Source: a virus
Strand: one strand, 5' to 3'
Virus record (IMG/VR): IMGVR_UViG_3300043420_000320
Coordinates: 1-25,961 of that record
DNA length: 25,961 bases
The notes beneath the pieces were generated by a model that was given only the letters and a program-made list of their open reading frames with translations, was not told the origin of the DNA and did no database searches. Positions 1-6,684 of this stretch are shown one piece after another (position 1 is the first letter of the stretch; each line of letters begins with the position of its first letter). Position numbers and translations under genes: made by a program.

Positions 1-192
1 GATGATCATGTGATTTAATATTAAATGTAGTTTAAGGTTGCCAGTTTTAACATAAGTTTTAAGCAACCTTTTCAAATACTTAAATCTCTTAAGATCATCA
101 TAGAAATCCTCTTTGGTTACTGCCTGAGGATTATCATAATTTTGAATGGCAAAGAAGAGGTAGTTATCCTCATTCAACTCATCAAATTTCAT
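1..192 (-). CDS. Conserved T4-like phage hypothetical protein, 3' end cut by window
   Basis: The first 64 codons of a minus-strand gene are present, with no stop before the window edge. It starts at ATG 192, just after the stop of the structural gene at 199. The protein is acidic at the N-terminus, followed by a Lys/Arg-rich helical stretch (around residues 35-47, with FKYLKRLLKTY) and then a LHLILNHMII segment. I recall short proteins with this layout being widespread in T4-like marine phages (annotated, I think, as a DUF7207-type family), but I cannot confirm the family. No function is known to me. No good ribosome binding site is visible, so it is probably translated from the same late message as its upstream neighbour. 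Confidence 0.72.
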   Translation of the reverse strand, partial: MKFDELNEDNYLFFAIQNYDNPQAVTKEDFYDDLKRFKYLKRLLKTYVKTGNLKLHLILNHMII

Positions 193-198
193 AGATTA

Positions 199-792
199 TC
201 ATGCAATAGTGAGAACTAGATCATCGCCAGATCCACCTGCACCAAGAATAGTAGTGTAAGCAAGTTCAGAAGCAACTGAAGTACCCTTATCAAAGATAGT
301 ACCACCATTCAGTGCAATGTCAGTACCTGAGATAGAAAGATCTTGAGCGGTTAATTCAGAAGGAACGGTGAAGTCAAACTCAAGACGGTTTGATCCAGTA
401 CCACGGGCATAAGATGCAGCAATTGGACCAGTTACAGTTCCAAGGACATTAATAGTTGGTGTGCCACCAGTGGTATCAACATCAACTTGCTCGTTGTAAA
501 TAACAACAACGGTTCCAGTATCGCCTTGTGCAAGTGCTTCCTGCTCAAAGAATACAGCGGTGATGTCTGCCTCTCCGAGTGCAGAGGTTGTGGAAGTACC
601 ACCAGCAAGACCGCCAATTGCTACCAGGACTTCATCCCAATAACGTGCAGTGTTTTTATCAGCACCTTTGTAATGACGCAGAACCCATCCTTGCTCAGTG
701 GCAAAGCAATCTTCAGCAAGACCTACCTTGTTTACATTATCTAACCACTTTGGTTTTGATTCGTCAGTTTCTGTTTTTCCCCAGAGAGGCAT
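199..792 (-). CDS. Putative virion structural protein (197 aa)
   Basis: The start at ATG 792 is supported by an AGGAG Shine-Dalgarno eight bases upstream and by a late promoter about 41 bases upstream. The protein has no signal peptide or membrane segment. It begins MPLWGKTETDESKPKWL, then has a W-rich stretch, and from about residue 65 it is Gly/Thr/Val/Ala-rich and looks beta-structured, which suits a head-decoration, fibre or neck-type protein. Similar N-termini occur in cyanophage proteins annotated as structural. The late promoter and preceding terminator make it the first gene of a separate late transcript. The exact virion position cannot be read from sequence. Virion role is inference. 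Confidence 0.78.
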   Translation of the reverse strand: MPLWGKTETDESKPKWLDNVNKVGLAEDCFATEQGWVLRHYKGADKNTARYWDEVLVAIGGLAGGTSTTSALGEADITAVFFEQEALAQGDTGTVVVIYNEQVDVDTTGGTPTINVLGTVTGPIAASYARGTGSNRLEFDFTVPSELTAQDLSISGTDIALNGGTIFDKGTSVASELAYTTILGAGGSGDDLVLTIA

Positions 793-832
793 GAGTATAC
801 TCCTAATATTAAATGAAATTACTTTCTAAACA

Positions 833-840
833 TATTTATA
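833..840 (-). promoter_or_regulatory. T4-type late promoter
   Basis: The minus strand reads TATAAATA, an exact match to the T4 late promoter core recognised through gp55. It lies about 41 bases before the ATG of the structural gene at 792. It directly follows, and shares its first bases with, the T-tract of the terminator at 841-863. Confidence 0.7.
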
Positions 841-863
841 AAAAAAGGAGGGTTACCCCTCCT
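841..863 (-). terminator. Intrinsic terminator after the 67-aa gene
   Basis: On the minus strand AGGAGGG pairs perfectly with CCCTCCT around a four-base loop and is followed by a run of T. It lies just downstream of the stop at 873 and abuts the late promoter at 833-840, so one transcript ends where the next begins. Confidence 0.85.
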
Positions 864-872
864 AGCAGGTTA

Positions 873-1076
873 TCACGCTTCTTCACGTGTTCGAATTGCT
901 GCTTCAACCTTTGCAAACAGTTCGTCGTCTGCAGTGGTCTTAGTCAGTTTAACTGCTTTACGTACAATCAGAAGACACAGATCGATGAGCTTATCACCGA
1001 GTTCTGCATCATCAGGGATCTTAGCAACAGCGGCATCTACGATTTTGTATGCCAGAGAAAGTAAAAAAGAAGTCAT
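873..1076 (-). CDS. Small hypothetical protein (67 aa)
   Basis: A short acidic, helical protein beginning MTSFLLSLAYKIVDAAVAKI. The hydrophobic first 20 residues could be an amphipathic helix or a weak membrane anchor, and the rest is charged (DDAELGDKLIDLCLL). The reading frame could start at GTG 1088, adding four residues, but ATG 1076 gives a more natural N-terminus. It is followed directly by an intrinsic terminator. A TATATAAATT stretch at about 1098-1107 is one mismatch from the late element and may be its promoter. I do not recognise a function; small proteins of this kind recur near structural genes in cyanophages. Confidence 0.65.
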   Translation of the reverse strand: MTSFLLSLAYKIVDAAVAKIPDDAELGDKLIDLCLLIVRKAVKLTKTTADDELFAKVEAAIRTREEA

Positions 1077-1106
1077 AACGTTCACCAAATAGGGTCAATT
1101 TATATA

Positions 1107-2342
1107 TCACTTCTTAGCCATCTTTGTGGCAGTAGCATACATTACATTCTTTGCTTTTTCACCATAACGTGCCTTCAGATCACCCATATTTTTCTTCATA
1201 CCCTTGACGATATCTTCTTTCTTCTTCTTATCAACTTCTTCGTTGACTCCATCTTGATACTTAACACGCTTTACCTTAGATGCTTTCTTTGCAAGACACT
1301 TCTCACAACCACAATCTTCTTTGCCACTATCACATCCACACTCTTCAGAAACTGTTTCCTCTTTAACCGCTTTATCAGCGTGCTTCAGTTTCTTGTTCTT
1401 ATCAAAAACTGAATCAGGATCTGCATTATCTTCAATCTTAGGATTGACTTCTACGTACTTACCTGCTTTCTCAGAAAGTTCAGATCTCCATGAAGAGAAC
1501 TCTTCTTTCTTTGTCTTACCTTTAATTGCAGCAGTAACTGCAGCACGCTTCTTGAGGAGATAAGAATCAGATGCGTCCTTATCACCATCGTTGTCCACAT
1601 CACCATCTTCCTTACCAACAGGATCGAGTTTCTTCTTCTCTTCGATCATCTCACCCTCTGCTTCAAAACCTGCTTTGACGCAATTATTAACTTCTTTGCC
1701 ACCTTTTACCTTGGTGCCTTGCTTCTTATATCCTTTCCAGCATGACTTGAATCCGTTGTCATCCTTACCATCCATCTTAACTTCACTGAGGATTTCAATA
1801 TACTCTGCAGCAAGATCCTTCATACGCTCAGTCCCAAACTGAGTATCAATTGCTTCGCAAAGTTTCTCTTCTGTATTATTCTCAAGAATAATTTCATCAA
1901 CTTTAGCAGCAATCTCTTGCTGCTCAGCAAGGTTCAATCCAAGCATCCACGCAGACAATCTTACAGTGGTATTCATCGTTTCTTCTTTAACTGGTTTAGT
2001 TTTATTTATACGTTGCCTTACTTCGGAAGGTTTCTTCCACATGTCATAATCAGATCCTGGTGTCATATCACTTGTAAGTTTTCTAAATGCATCAGTTCCG
2101 ACAAGACGATGATCTGCAGTATCCCCTGACTTATTCCACTGCTTATATTCCTTAATATCAGATACCCAAGATCTAAACATTTCTCCTTCCTCAGTAATTG
2201 CAATGACATAGTTTGGTCCACGACGATGAACTTTACCAACTTCACCATTTACATTTTGCACATACGAACCAACCTCGTACAGGTTTCCATGCCTGTACGA
2301 GGTCTGCATCGCCTTATTCTTAAAATTAGAAAACTTCATCAA
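1107..2342 (-). CDS. Cyanophage structural or prohead-type protein with EF-hand-like loop and Cys cluster
   Basis: A 411-aa charged protein that reads as at least two modules. Residues 1-120 contain a basic, aromatic segment (GNLYEVGSYVQNVNGEVGKV and following) of a type recurrent in cyanophage structural proteins. Residues from about 122 form a Lys/Glu-rich module with an acidic loop DGDVDNDGDKDASDSYL (around 247-263), similar in spacing to an EF-hand or dockerin calcium loop. A cysteine cluster (ECGCDSGKEDCGCEKC, around 337-352) follows, then a Lys-rich tail. High charge and low hydrophobicity fit a prohead core or scaffold role, but this is inference. A late promoter lies immediately upstream, and a second perfect late element sits inside the gene ahead of an in-frame ATG at 1976. 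The start (ATG 2342, 2339 or 2309) is uncertain because none has a good ribosome binding site. Confidence 0.75.
   Translation of the reverse strand: MMKFSNFKNKAMQTSYRHGNLYEVGSYVQNVNGEVGKVHRRGPNYVIAITEEGEMFRSWVSDIKEYKQWNKSGDTADHRLVGTDAFRKLTSDMTPGSDYDMWKKPSEVRQRINKTKPVKEETMNTTVRLSAWMLGLNLAEQQEIAAKVDEIILENNTEEKLCEAIDTQFGTERMKDLAAEYIEILSEVKMDGKDDNGFKSCWKGYKKQGTKVKGGKEVNNCVKAGFEAEGEMIEEKKKLDPVGKEDGDVDNDGDKDASDSYLLKKRAAVTAAIKGKTKKEEFSSWRSELSEKAGKYVEVNPKIEDNADPDSVFDKNKKLKHADKAVKEETVSEECGCDSGKEDCGCEKCLAKKASKVKRVKYQDGVNEEVDKKKKEDIVKGMKKNMGDLKARYGEKAKNVMYATATKMAKK
2003..2010 (-). promoter_or_regulatory. Late promoter element inside the 411-aa gene
   Basis: An exact TATAAATA on the minus strand, 27 bases ahead of the in-frame ATG at 1976, which begins a protein start-like sequence MNTTVRLSAWML. 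It falls at the junction between the two protein modules, so a shorter late product is possible. An eight-base match inside AT-rich coding DNA can occur by chance. Confidence 0.35.
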
Positions 2343-2354
2343 TCGTTTTATTTT

Positions 2355-2362
2355 TATTTATC
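2355..2362 (-). promoter_or_regulatory. Late promoter overlapping the upstream stop codon
   Basis: The minus strand reads GATAAATA, a one-base variant of the late element; its TAA is the stop codon of the gene at 2358-3326. It is 13-20 bases before ATG 2342, so the leader to that codon would be very short; a leader to ATG 2309 would be more usual. Confidence 0.5.
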
Positions 2363-3326
2363 CTTCAAGAAATCTAAGGTCTCCATCAAGACCAGTACGA
2401 ATAGAACTAACTCTTATGGTTCCCATATAAAGTTCTAAAGCATATCGATAAGTATTTGACTTATCTTGAACTCGCACTCTAATATATGAATCAGTTGGAT
2501 CAAATAAGGTTGCACCCAAATTAAGAGGGTCATTTGATTTTAACTTGTATAACCCTTTACCTTTGATATTAATGTAGTCACATTTTTTATAGTATTCTCG
2601 AATGTGCCTTGCTTGAATAGGAATTCTAACCTCACCTAGAATTTGCTGATCTTGTTTTGTTGCTCTTTGATTTGGAGTGTAGTTTCCTTTGTTAGTGTAC
2701 CATTGTTCATTAATCTTTTCAAGTGCTCTAACTTCAGTAACAATTGATGGTATTGCTGGATTTTGTTTTGTAGATGGTTTCAATCTCCAGTGACCACCAG
2801 TGAATTCTAGAGTAGCAGATCCAAATGCTGCTCCAGGTTTTTCTTTCAATTCAATTCCAACAGAAACATCATTAACAGTAATAGTTACATCCTGACCTGG
2901 AACTTCTTCTGCTTCTAATTGAGTTGTATAGTTAGCATTCCTCAACTTCTGAATCATTTGTCGTTCATAAAGTTGACCTTCATTAATATCTCTTGCTACA
3001 TCAGTATCAATATAATAAAAATCAATTACTACATGACCACTTGATTTACGTTTAACTTTTAATCTGTAAACTAAATCTTTATTACTAACCTCAACCTGTC
3101 CAAATATATCGGTTAGGAAATTTTTAAACTTCTCAACATTTGAAATGTATTGAGATTCAGAAATACCACCAGAGACAAATCTACCACGTATAATATTATT
3201 AACCACTTTTTTAAAAGTGAATCTACTATAATGGTTTAACCCGTAGGAAGATCTGTCTTTGGCATTTACGTTTGTCAATTCTCGGTAAACAAGATCGGTA
3301 TTGACTATTTTTGATCTAGTAGGCAT
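2358..3326 (-). CDS. Putative PD-(D/E)XK nuclease-like protein (322 aa)
   Basis: The protein is not named from recognition of the whole family. The middle carries a pattern typical of the restriction-endonuclease fold: a helix with Glu near 121 (GQLYERQMIQKL), an Asp near 146 (GQDVTI), then a strand ending E159-L-K161 (VGIELKEKPGAAFGSATL), with polar and aromatic residues after it. The N-terminal 100 residues are basic and the C-terminal 100 are beta-rich with many Tyr and Arg. No signal peptide or membrane segment is present. It lies between MazG and late structural genes, starts at ATG 3326 after a short hairpin, and its stop is embedded in a late promoter. Nuclease activity is inference; a structural protein with a chance motif is the alternative. 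Confidence 0.68.
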   Translation of the reverse strand: MPTRSKIVNTDLVYRELTNVNAKDRSSYGLNHYSRFTFKKVVNNIIRGRFVSGGISESQYISNVEKFKNFLTDIFGQVEVSNKDLVYRLKVKRKSSGHVVIDFYYIDTDVARDINEGQLYERQMIQKLRNANYTTQLEAEEVPGQDVTITVNDVSVGIELKEKPGAAFGSATLEFTGGHWRLKPSTKQNPAIPSIVTEVRALEKINEQWYTNKGNYTPNQRATKQDQQILGEVRIPIQARHIREYYKKCDYINIKGKGLYKLKSNDPLNLGATLFDPTDSYIRVRVQDKSNTYRYALELYMGTIRVSSIRTGLDGDLRFLEG

Positions 3327-3331
3327 TACTC

Positions 3332-3352
3332 AAATACTGTTTACCAGTATTT
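3332..3352 (-). other. AT-rich hairpin between mazG and the nuclease-like gene
   Basis: AAATACTG and CAGTATTT form a perfect eight-base stem with a five-base loop in the 29-base gap between the two genes. There is no long T-tract, so it is a poor terminator; it may influence the ribosome binding site of the gene at 3326. Confidence 0.4.
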
Positions 3353-3355
3353 AGA

Positions 3356-3763
3356 TTACCGATCGCCTGCTTTACGATTCTCTGAGTGATAGACATCAAA
3401 GGAGCCACCAGGATAACGCTTTTCTAGTTTCTTAACGTTGGTAGCAAGAACATCATCAAACGAGACACCCAATGCTATGGTTGCTTGTGCTACATACCAC
3501 ATAATATCACCCAACTCAATAATAAGATGCTCTCGATTATCTGCGTTCCAAGGCTTACCTTGAAAGACCATCTTCTTAATGATCTCAAGGAACTCACCAC
3601 CTTCAGCATTAATGCCAACACCAGCAGTGAGAAGTCGTTCAATATTGGCACCCTCACGATCCAACTCGCCAATACGATCAGCGAAGTCAACAAAATTCGT
3701 TGAACAATCAGAAGTGACTGCCGAAACGAACTCTTCATAACGATCAAAATTGATTTTGCTCAT
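3356..3763 (-). CDS. mazG: MazG-type nucleoside triphosphate pyrophosphohydrolase
   Basis: This 135-aa all-helical protein carries the MazG/dUTPase-like metal-binding pattern: E54xxE57 in AEGGEFLEIIKK and E83xxD86 in IIELGDIMWYVAQ. The family hydrolyses nucleoside triphosphates to monophosphate and pyrophosphate. Cyanophage MazG is commonly discussed as acting on host nucleotide pools, or formerly ppGpp, during infection; the substrate cannot be deduced here. Its ATG overlaps the gp41 stop (ATGA), so it is translationally coupled to the helicase as the last gene of the replication run that begins with the Sm-like genes. Length suits a single-domain phage MazG. The start at 3763 is well supported by the overlap. 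Confidence 0.93.
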   Translation of the reverse strand: MSKINFDRYEEFVSAVTSDCSTNFVDFADRIGELDREGANIERLLTAGVGINAEGGEFLEIIKKMVFQGKPWNADNREHLIIELGDIMWYVAQATIALGVSFDDVLATNVKKLEKRYPGGSFDVYHSENRKAGDR

Positions 3764-5145
3764 ACCTTTAAATCAGAAAATTTACTAAACTTGGAAAGAA
3801 TGTTGTCTTTGTGATCGGAGTAATCAAACTCCTCGTGTTTGGTGTCGAGGATGTCGTCTTGTGCCGACTGCTCTACATCATACAACCTCATCTTGGATCT
3901 GTCAATACCCACTGCAAATCTTTTGTGAATAGTGAGATCGTTGTATCGGTTCTTTAATTGTTTTACAAGAATTTGTCCCAGTTGCTCCGACTCTTCCGTG
4001 CTAATAAGGGCAAACATAAGGTCAGCAGTAGCAGGCAGACCAAAGGATTCACTAGTATCAGTGATATCAACATCGCTGCTACCATAACCAGAGCGAGTGG
4101 TTTGTGTTGCCGAAACAATCGGAACATTAAACTCAACAGCAAGACCACGAATCTCTTCAGCGATACCCTTAACGAGGGTGTAGGAGTTGACAAAACTTGC
4201 TTTAAATCTTTGTGAGGTACATATATTAAGGTAATCCACAAAGATAATATCGGGTCGAAAACTCCTCTTGAGAGACAGATCATTAAGAAGAGACCTAAAA
4301 TGTCCCACATGAGCGGAAGCAGTTGGATACTCTTTAATGATAAGTTTTCCATTGGTCTTCTTACTAAGGTTCGCTACCTTGGTCTCAAACATCTGCCTAG
4401 GCAAACTAGACAGATCTTGAATAGGAATACCTAGAAGATTGGCATCAATACGTTCTGCAATCTTCTCCTCTGACATCTCACAAGTGATGTAGAGAACATT
4501 CCTACCCTGCAGTAATGCTGCTGCTGCAACATGACACATAAACAAACTCTTACCGACACCCGTGCCAGCAAGTGCAATATTTAGCGTCTTATTAGGCAAA
4601 CCACCTTTGGTGATCTTATTAAACATTTGAAGATCAAATGGAATCTTTGATTCTACTCGTGTATAAGAATCAAATCGTGCTGAGAAATCTTCAAGATAGT
4701 TATGTCCAATCCTGTTATCAAAGGATACAGCGATTGCATCTTGAAGAATTGATGGGATTGCTCCCATCTCTTTCTCTTGGTCATTGCCATCTGCAATTTT
4801 AATACTCTCAAGAAGAGAAAGATAGATGGCACGATTGCGACACCACTCTTCAGTGGAATCTACTAACCACTGATAATCAACTGTATCTACATCAAGTTTG
4901 CTTATAAGTGTAGTTACATTTTGAAAGTCATTTTCGCTTAATGACTTTGTATTCTGAAGATCAATATGAAGAGATTCCTTAGTAGGACACTTCTCATACT
5001 TTGAAATGAATTCACTAATCAATCCAAAGAGGAGTTGAACCTCATGATTTTCAAAATAAGATTTCTTTAGGTATGGGTATACCTGACGACGATATTCATC
5101 ATTATTGACGAGGTTCTTTAAAATTGTGAATTCAAGTGAGTTCAT
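3760..5145 (-). CDS. 41: Replicative DNA helicase, T4 gp41 type
   Basis: A 461-aa DnaB/gp41-family hexameric helicase that unwinds DNA 5'-3' at the fork and recruits primase. The N-terminal helical domain spans about residues 1-150. The RecA-like ATPase core has Walker A A193-GTGVGKS-200, a conserved TCEMSEEKIAERID helix, and Walker B IIFVDYLN (300-307); further conserved Gln/Arg segments (SATQTTRSGYGSS, KNRYNDLT) follow. The C-terminal 40 residues are acidic. Start and stop overlap the neighbouring oxygenase and MazG genes by ATGA junctions, placing it in the polymerase-uvsX run, as in other cyanophages. All catalytic motifs are intact. Confidence 0.96.
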   Translation of the reverse strand: MNSLEFTILKNLVNNDEYRRQVYPYLKKSYFENHEVQLLFGLISEFISKYEKCPTKESLHIDLQNTKSLSENDFQNVTTLISKLDVDTVDYQWLVDSTEEWCRNRAIYLSLLESIKIADGNDQEKEMGAIPSILQDAIAVSFDNRIGHNYLEDFSARFDSYTRVESKIPFDLQMFNKITKGGLPNKTLNIALAGTGVGKSLFMCHVAAAALLQGRNVLYITCEMSEEKIAERIDANLLGIPIQDLSSLPRQMFETKVANLSKKTNGKLIIKEYPTASAHVGHFRSLLNDLSLKRSFRPDIIFVDYLNICTSQRFKASFVNSYTLVKGIAEEIRGLAVEFNVPIVSATQTTRSGYGSSDVDITDTSESFGLPATADLMFALISTEESEQLGQILVKQLKNRYNDLTIHKRFAVGIDRSKMRLYDVEQSAQDDILDTKHEEFDYSDHKDNILSKFSKFSDLKV

Positions 5146-5681
5146 ATGTAATGCAAATAAGATCCTACGATGTACTTATCTTCGCTAATAGTAGGTCTCC
5201 CCTCGTGAGGAAAAGTCCACAGCGGAGGGAATATTAACAATCTACCTTTTTTGGGTTTTACTTTTTTATTGATAGTGACAAAGTTAGTTTCTCCACCCTC
5301 TTTTACTGTATTTAAATACATAAAGAATGCTAGAAACCTTCTGGCACTTGCATAATCTCCAACATCAACATGAGGAGAAAATCTATCGTCTGTGCCCATA
5401 CGATATCTTTTGATTCTAAAATCTTCTACGGCATACTTTTCAGGCATCCAAGAAGTTAATCCTGTAGTATTGGCATACTTTACTAAAGATAATCTAACAA
5501 TCTCCAGTAAAGATTTAGAGATATCAGGTTCTAAAGTTAAATGATGAAATTTAGGTCTGCCCTCATTATCGACAAACTCTGGATCAGATTGTTGATATTT
5601 TACAATCAATTCATCGCAAAGATTTCCAGGAATAATATCATCATAAACTTTGATGTAATCTTCAATTCGTTTCTGTTCCAT
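5142..5681 (-). CDS. 2-oxoglutarate/Fe(II)-dependent oxygenase, prolyl-4-hydroxylase type
   Basis: The start is placed at ATG 5681 because a CAGGAG ribosome site sits seven bases upstream; an in-frame ATG at 5711 lies inside uvsX and lacks this. The resulting 179-aa protein has the iron triad H104-x-D106 (SPHVDVGDY) and H159 (TFPHEGRP), with K169 positioned to bind 2-oxoglutarate, and the conserved FMYLN and GGETNF strands of the double-stranded beta helix. Such enzymes hydroxylate protein side chains or other substrates using O2 and 2-oxoglutarate; the target in phages is unknown. It overlaps the 3' end of uvsX by 20 bases and gp41 by four, so it is fully embedded in the replication operon. 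Confidence 0.93.
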   Translation of the reverse strand: MEQKRIEDYIKVYDDIIPGNLCDELIVKYQQSDPEFVDNEGRPKFHHLTLEPDISKSLLEIVRLSLVKYANTTGLTSWMPEKYAVEDFRIKRYRMGTDDRFSPHVDVGDYASARRFLAFFMYLNTVKEGGETNFVTINKKVKPKKGRLLIFPPLWTFPHEGRPTISEDKYIVGSYLHYI

Positions 5682-6684
5682 ACTTAAACTCCTGATTTGC
5701 TGCCCAATCAAGTTTCTCCATTATTTCTTCCGTGAAGTATTTCTCGGGATCGGCAAGAATAGCAGAAGGATAAACAGAGGATTCACCAACAAGGATACGA
5801 TTTCCCTTGCGAAGGAATATTGAGTACTTCTCACCCAGTTCCAATAATCCGTAATACTTGTCCAGTCCACGGGAATCGAAGAAGAGTCGAGTTGCAACTT
5901 GAGAGTTCTCCTTGGTAAAACGTGATTTGTTTGCTTTCACCTTAATGATGTTACCTACAACATCTGTACCATCCTTCTCTTTAGATTTAGACAGGTACAT
6001 GATTGTAGATGCAGCATACTTAAGACCGCTACCACCACCCATATCAGATTGATCACCATACATGTTCATGGTCTTATAGGTGTGGTTGGTAACAATCATG
6101 GGGACCTTCAGTTTACCCAGTTTGCTGGTAATGATTCGGAATACTGACTTGATCGATTGGGTCTTAGTCATGTCACGAACCTGCTTGTCAGCAAGGGCAT
6201 CCTCCAGTTCCTTCGACGATGCTAGCATACCGAGGGAGTCCAGGACAATCAAGAGGGGTTTACGATCCTCTTCCTTTGTCTTCAAAAGATTATCCAGGAT
6301 GCGAATGATCTGAGTACGAAACTCTTCGATAGTGTCCACTGGGAAATGCCATACTCGATCTGCATCGAGTCCACGATTCTTAAATAAATCTCCAGTTGCT
6401 GCTGCTTCACTATCAAAATAGAAAACAGCACCCTCTGGATTTGCATCCAGAAAATGCTTAGCAATGCCAATGGCATAAAATGTTTTACCAGTTGCCTGCT
6501 CACCAGCAATAGCAGTAACCCTATTGTCGGGGATACCACCATAAATGCTACCACTAAGCAATGCATTCAGGATATATGATCCTGTACCAATAAACTTTTG
6601 CTCGTCTCCAGTGGTAATACCGTCCGAAACAAGTTTGGCATAATCATTCTTTGCCTCTTTGGCAAGTGTATCAAAAATGCTCAT
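5662..6684 (-). CDS. uvsX: UvsX RecA-like recombinase
   Basis: A 340-aa RecA/UvsX-family strand-exchange protein used in recombination-dependent replication and repair. Walker A is G61-EQATGKT-68, Walker B is LLIVLDS (144-150), and the DNA-binding loop region reads GDQSDMGGGSGLKYAAS, typical of UvsX. The basic KVKANKSRFTKE segment and the C-terminal acidic helix are also present. Length is slightly below T4 UvsX. The ATG overlaps the gp43 stop (ATGA). In T4 uvsX lies elsewhere relative to 43, but polymerase-uvsX-gp41 order is usual in cyanophages. No sign of truncation or frameshift. Confidence 0.96.
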   Translation of the reverse strand: MSIFDTLAKEAKNDYAKLVSDGITTGDEQKFIGTGSYILNALLSGSIYGGIPDNRVTAIAGEQATGKTFYAIGIAKHFLDANPEGAVFYFDSEAAATGDLFKNRGLDADRVWHFPVDTIEEFRTQIIRILDNLLKTKEEDRKPLLIVLDSLGMLASSKELEDALADKQVRDMTKTQSIKSVFRIITSKLGKLKVPMIVTNHTYKTMNMYGDQSDMGGGSGLKYAASTIMYLSKSKEKDGTDVVGNIIKVKANKSRFTKENSQVATRLFFDSRGLDKYYGLLELGEKYSIFLRKGNRILVGESSVYPSAILADPEKYFTEEIMEKLDWAANQEFKYGTETN

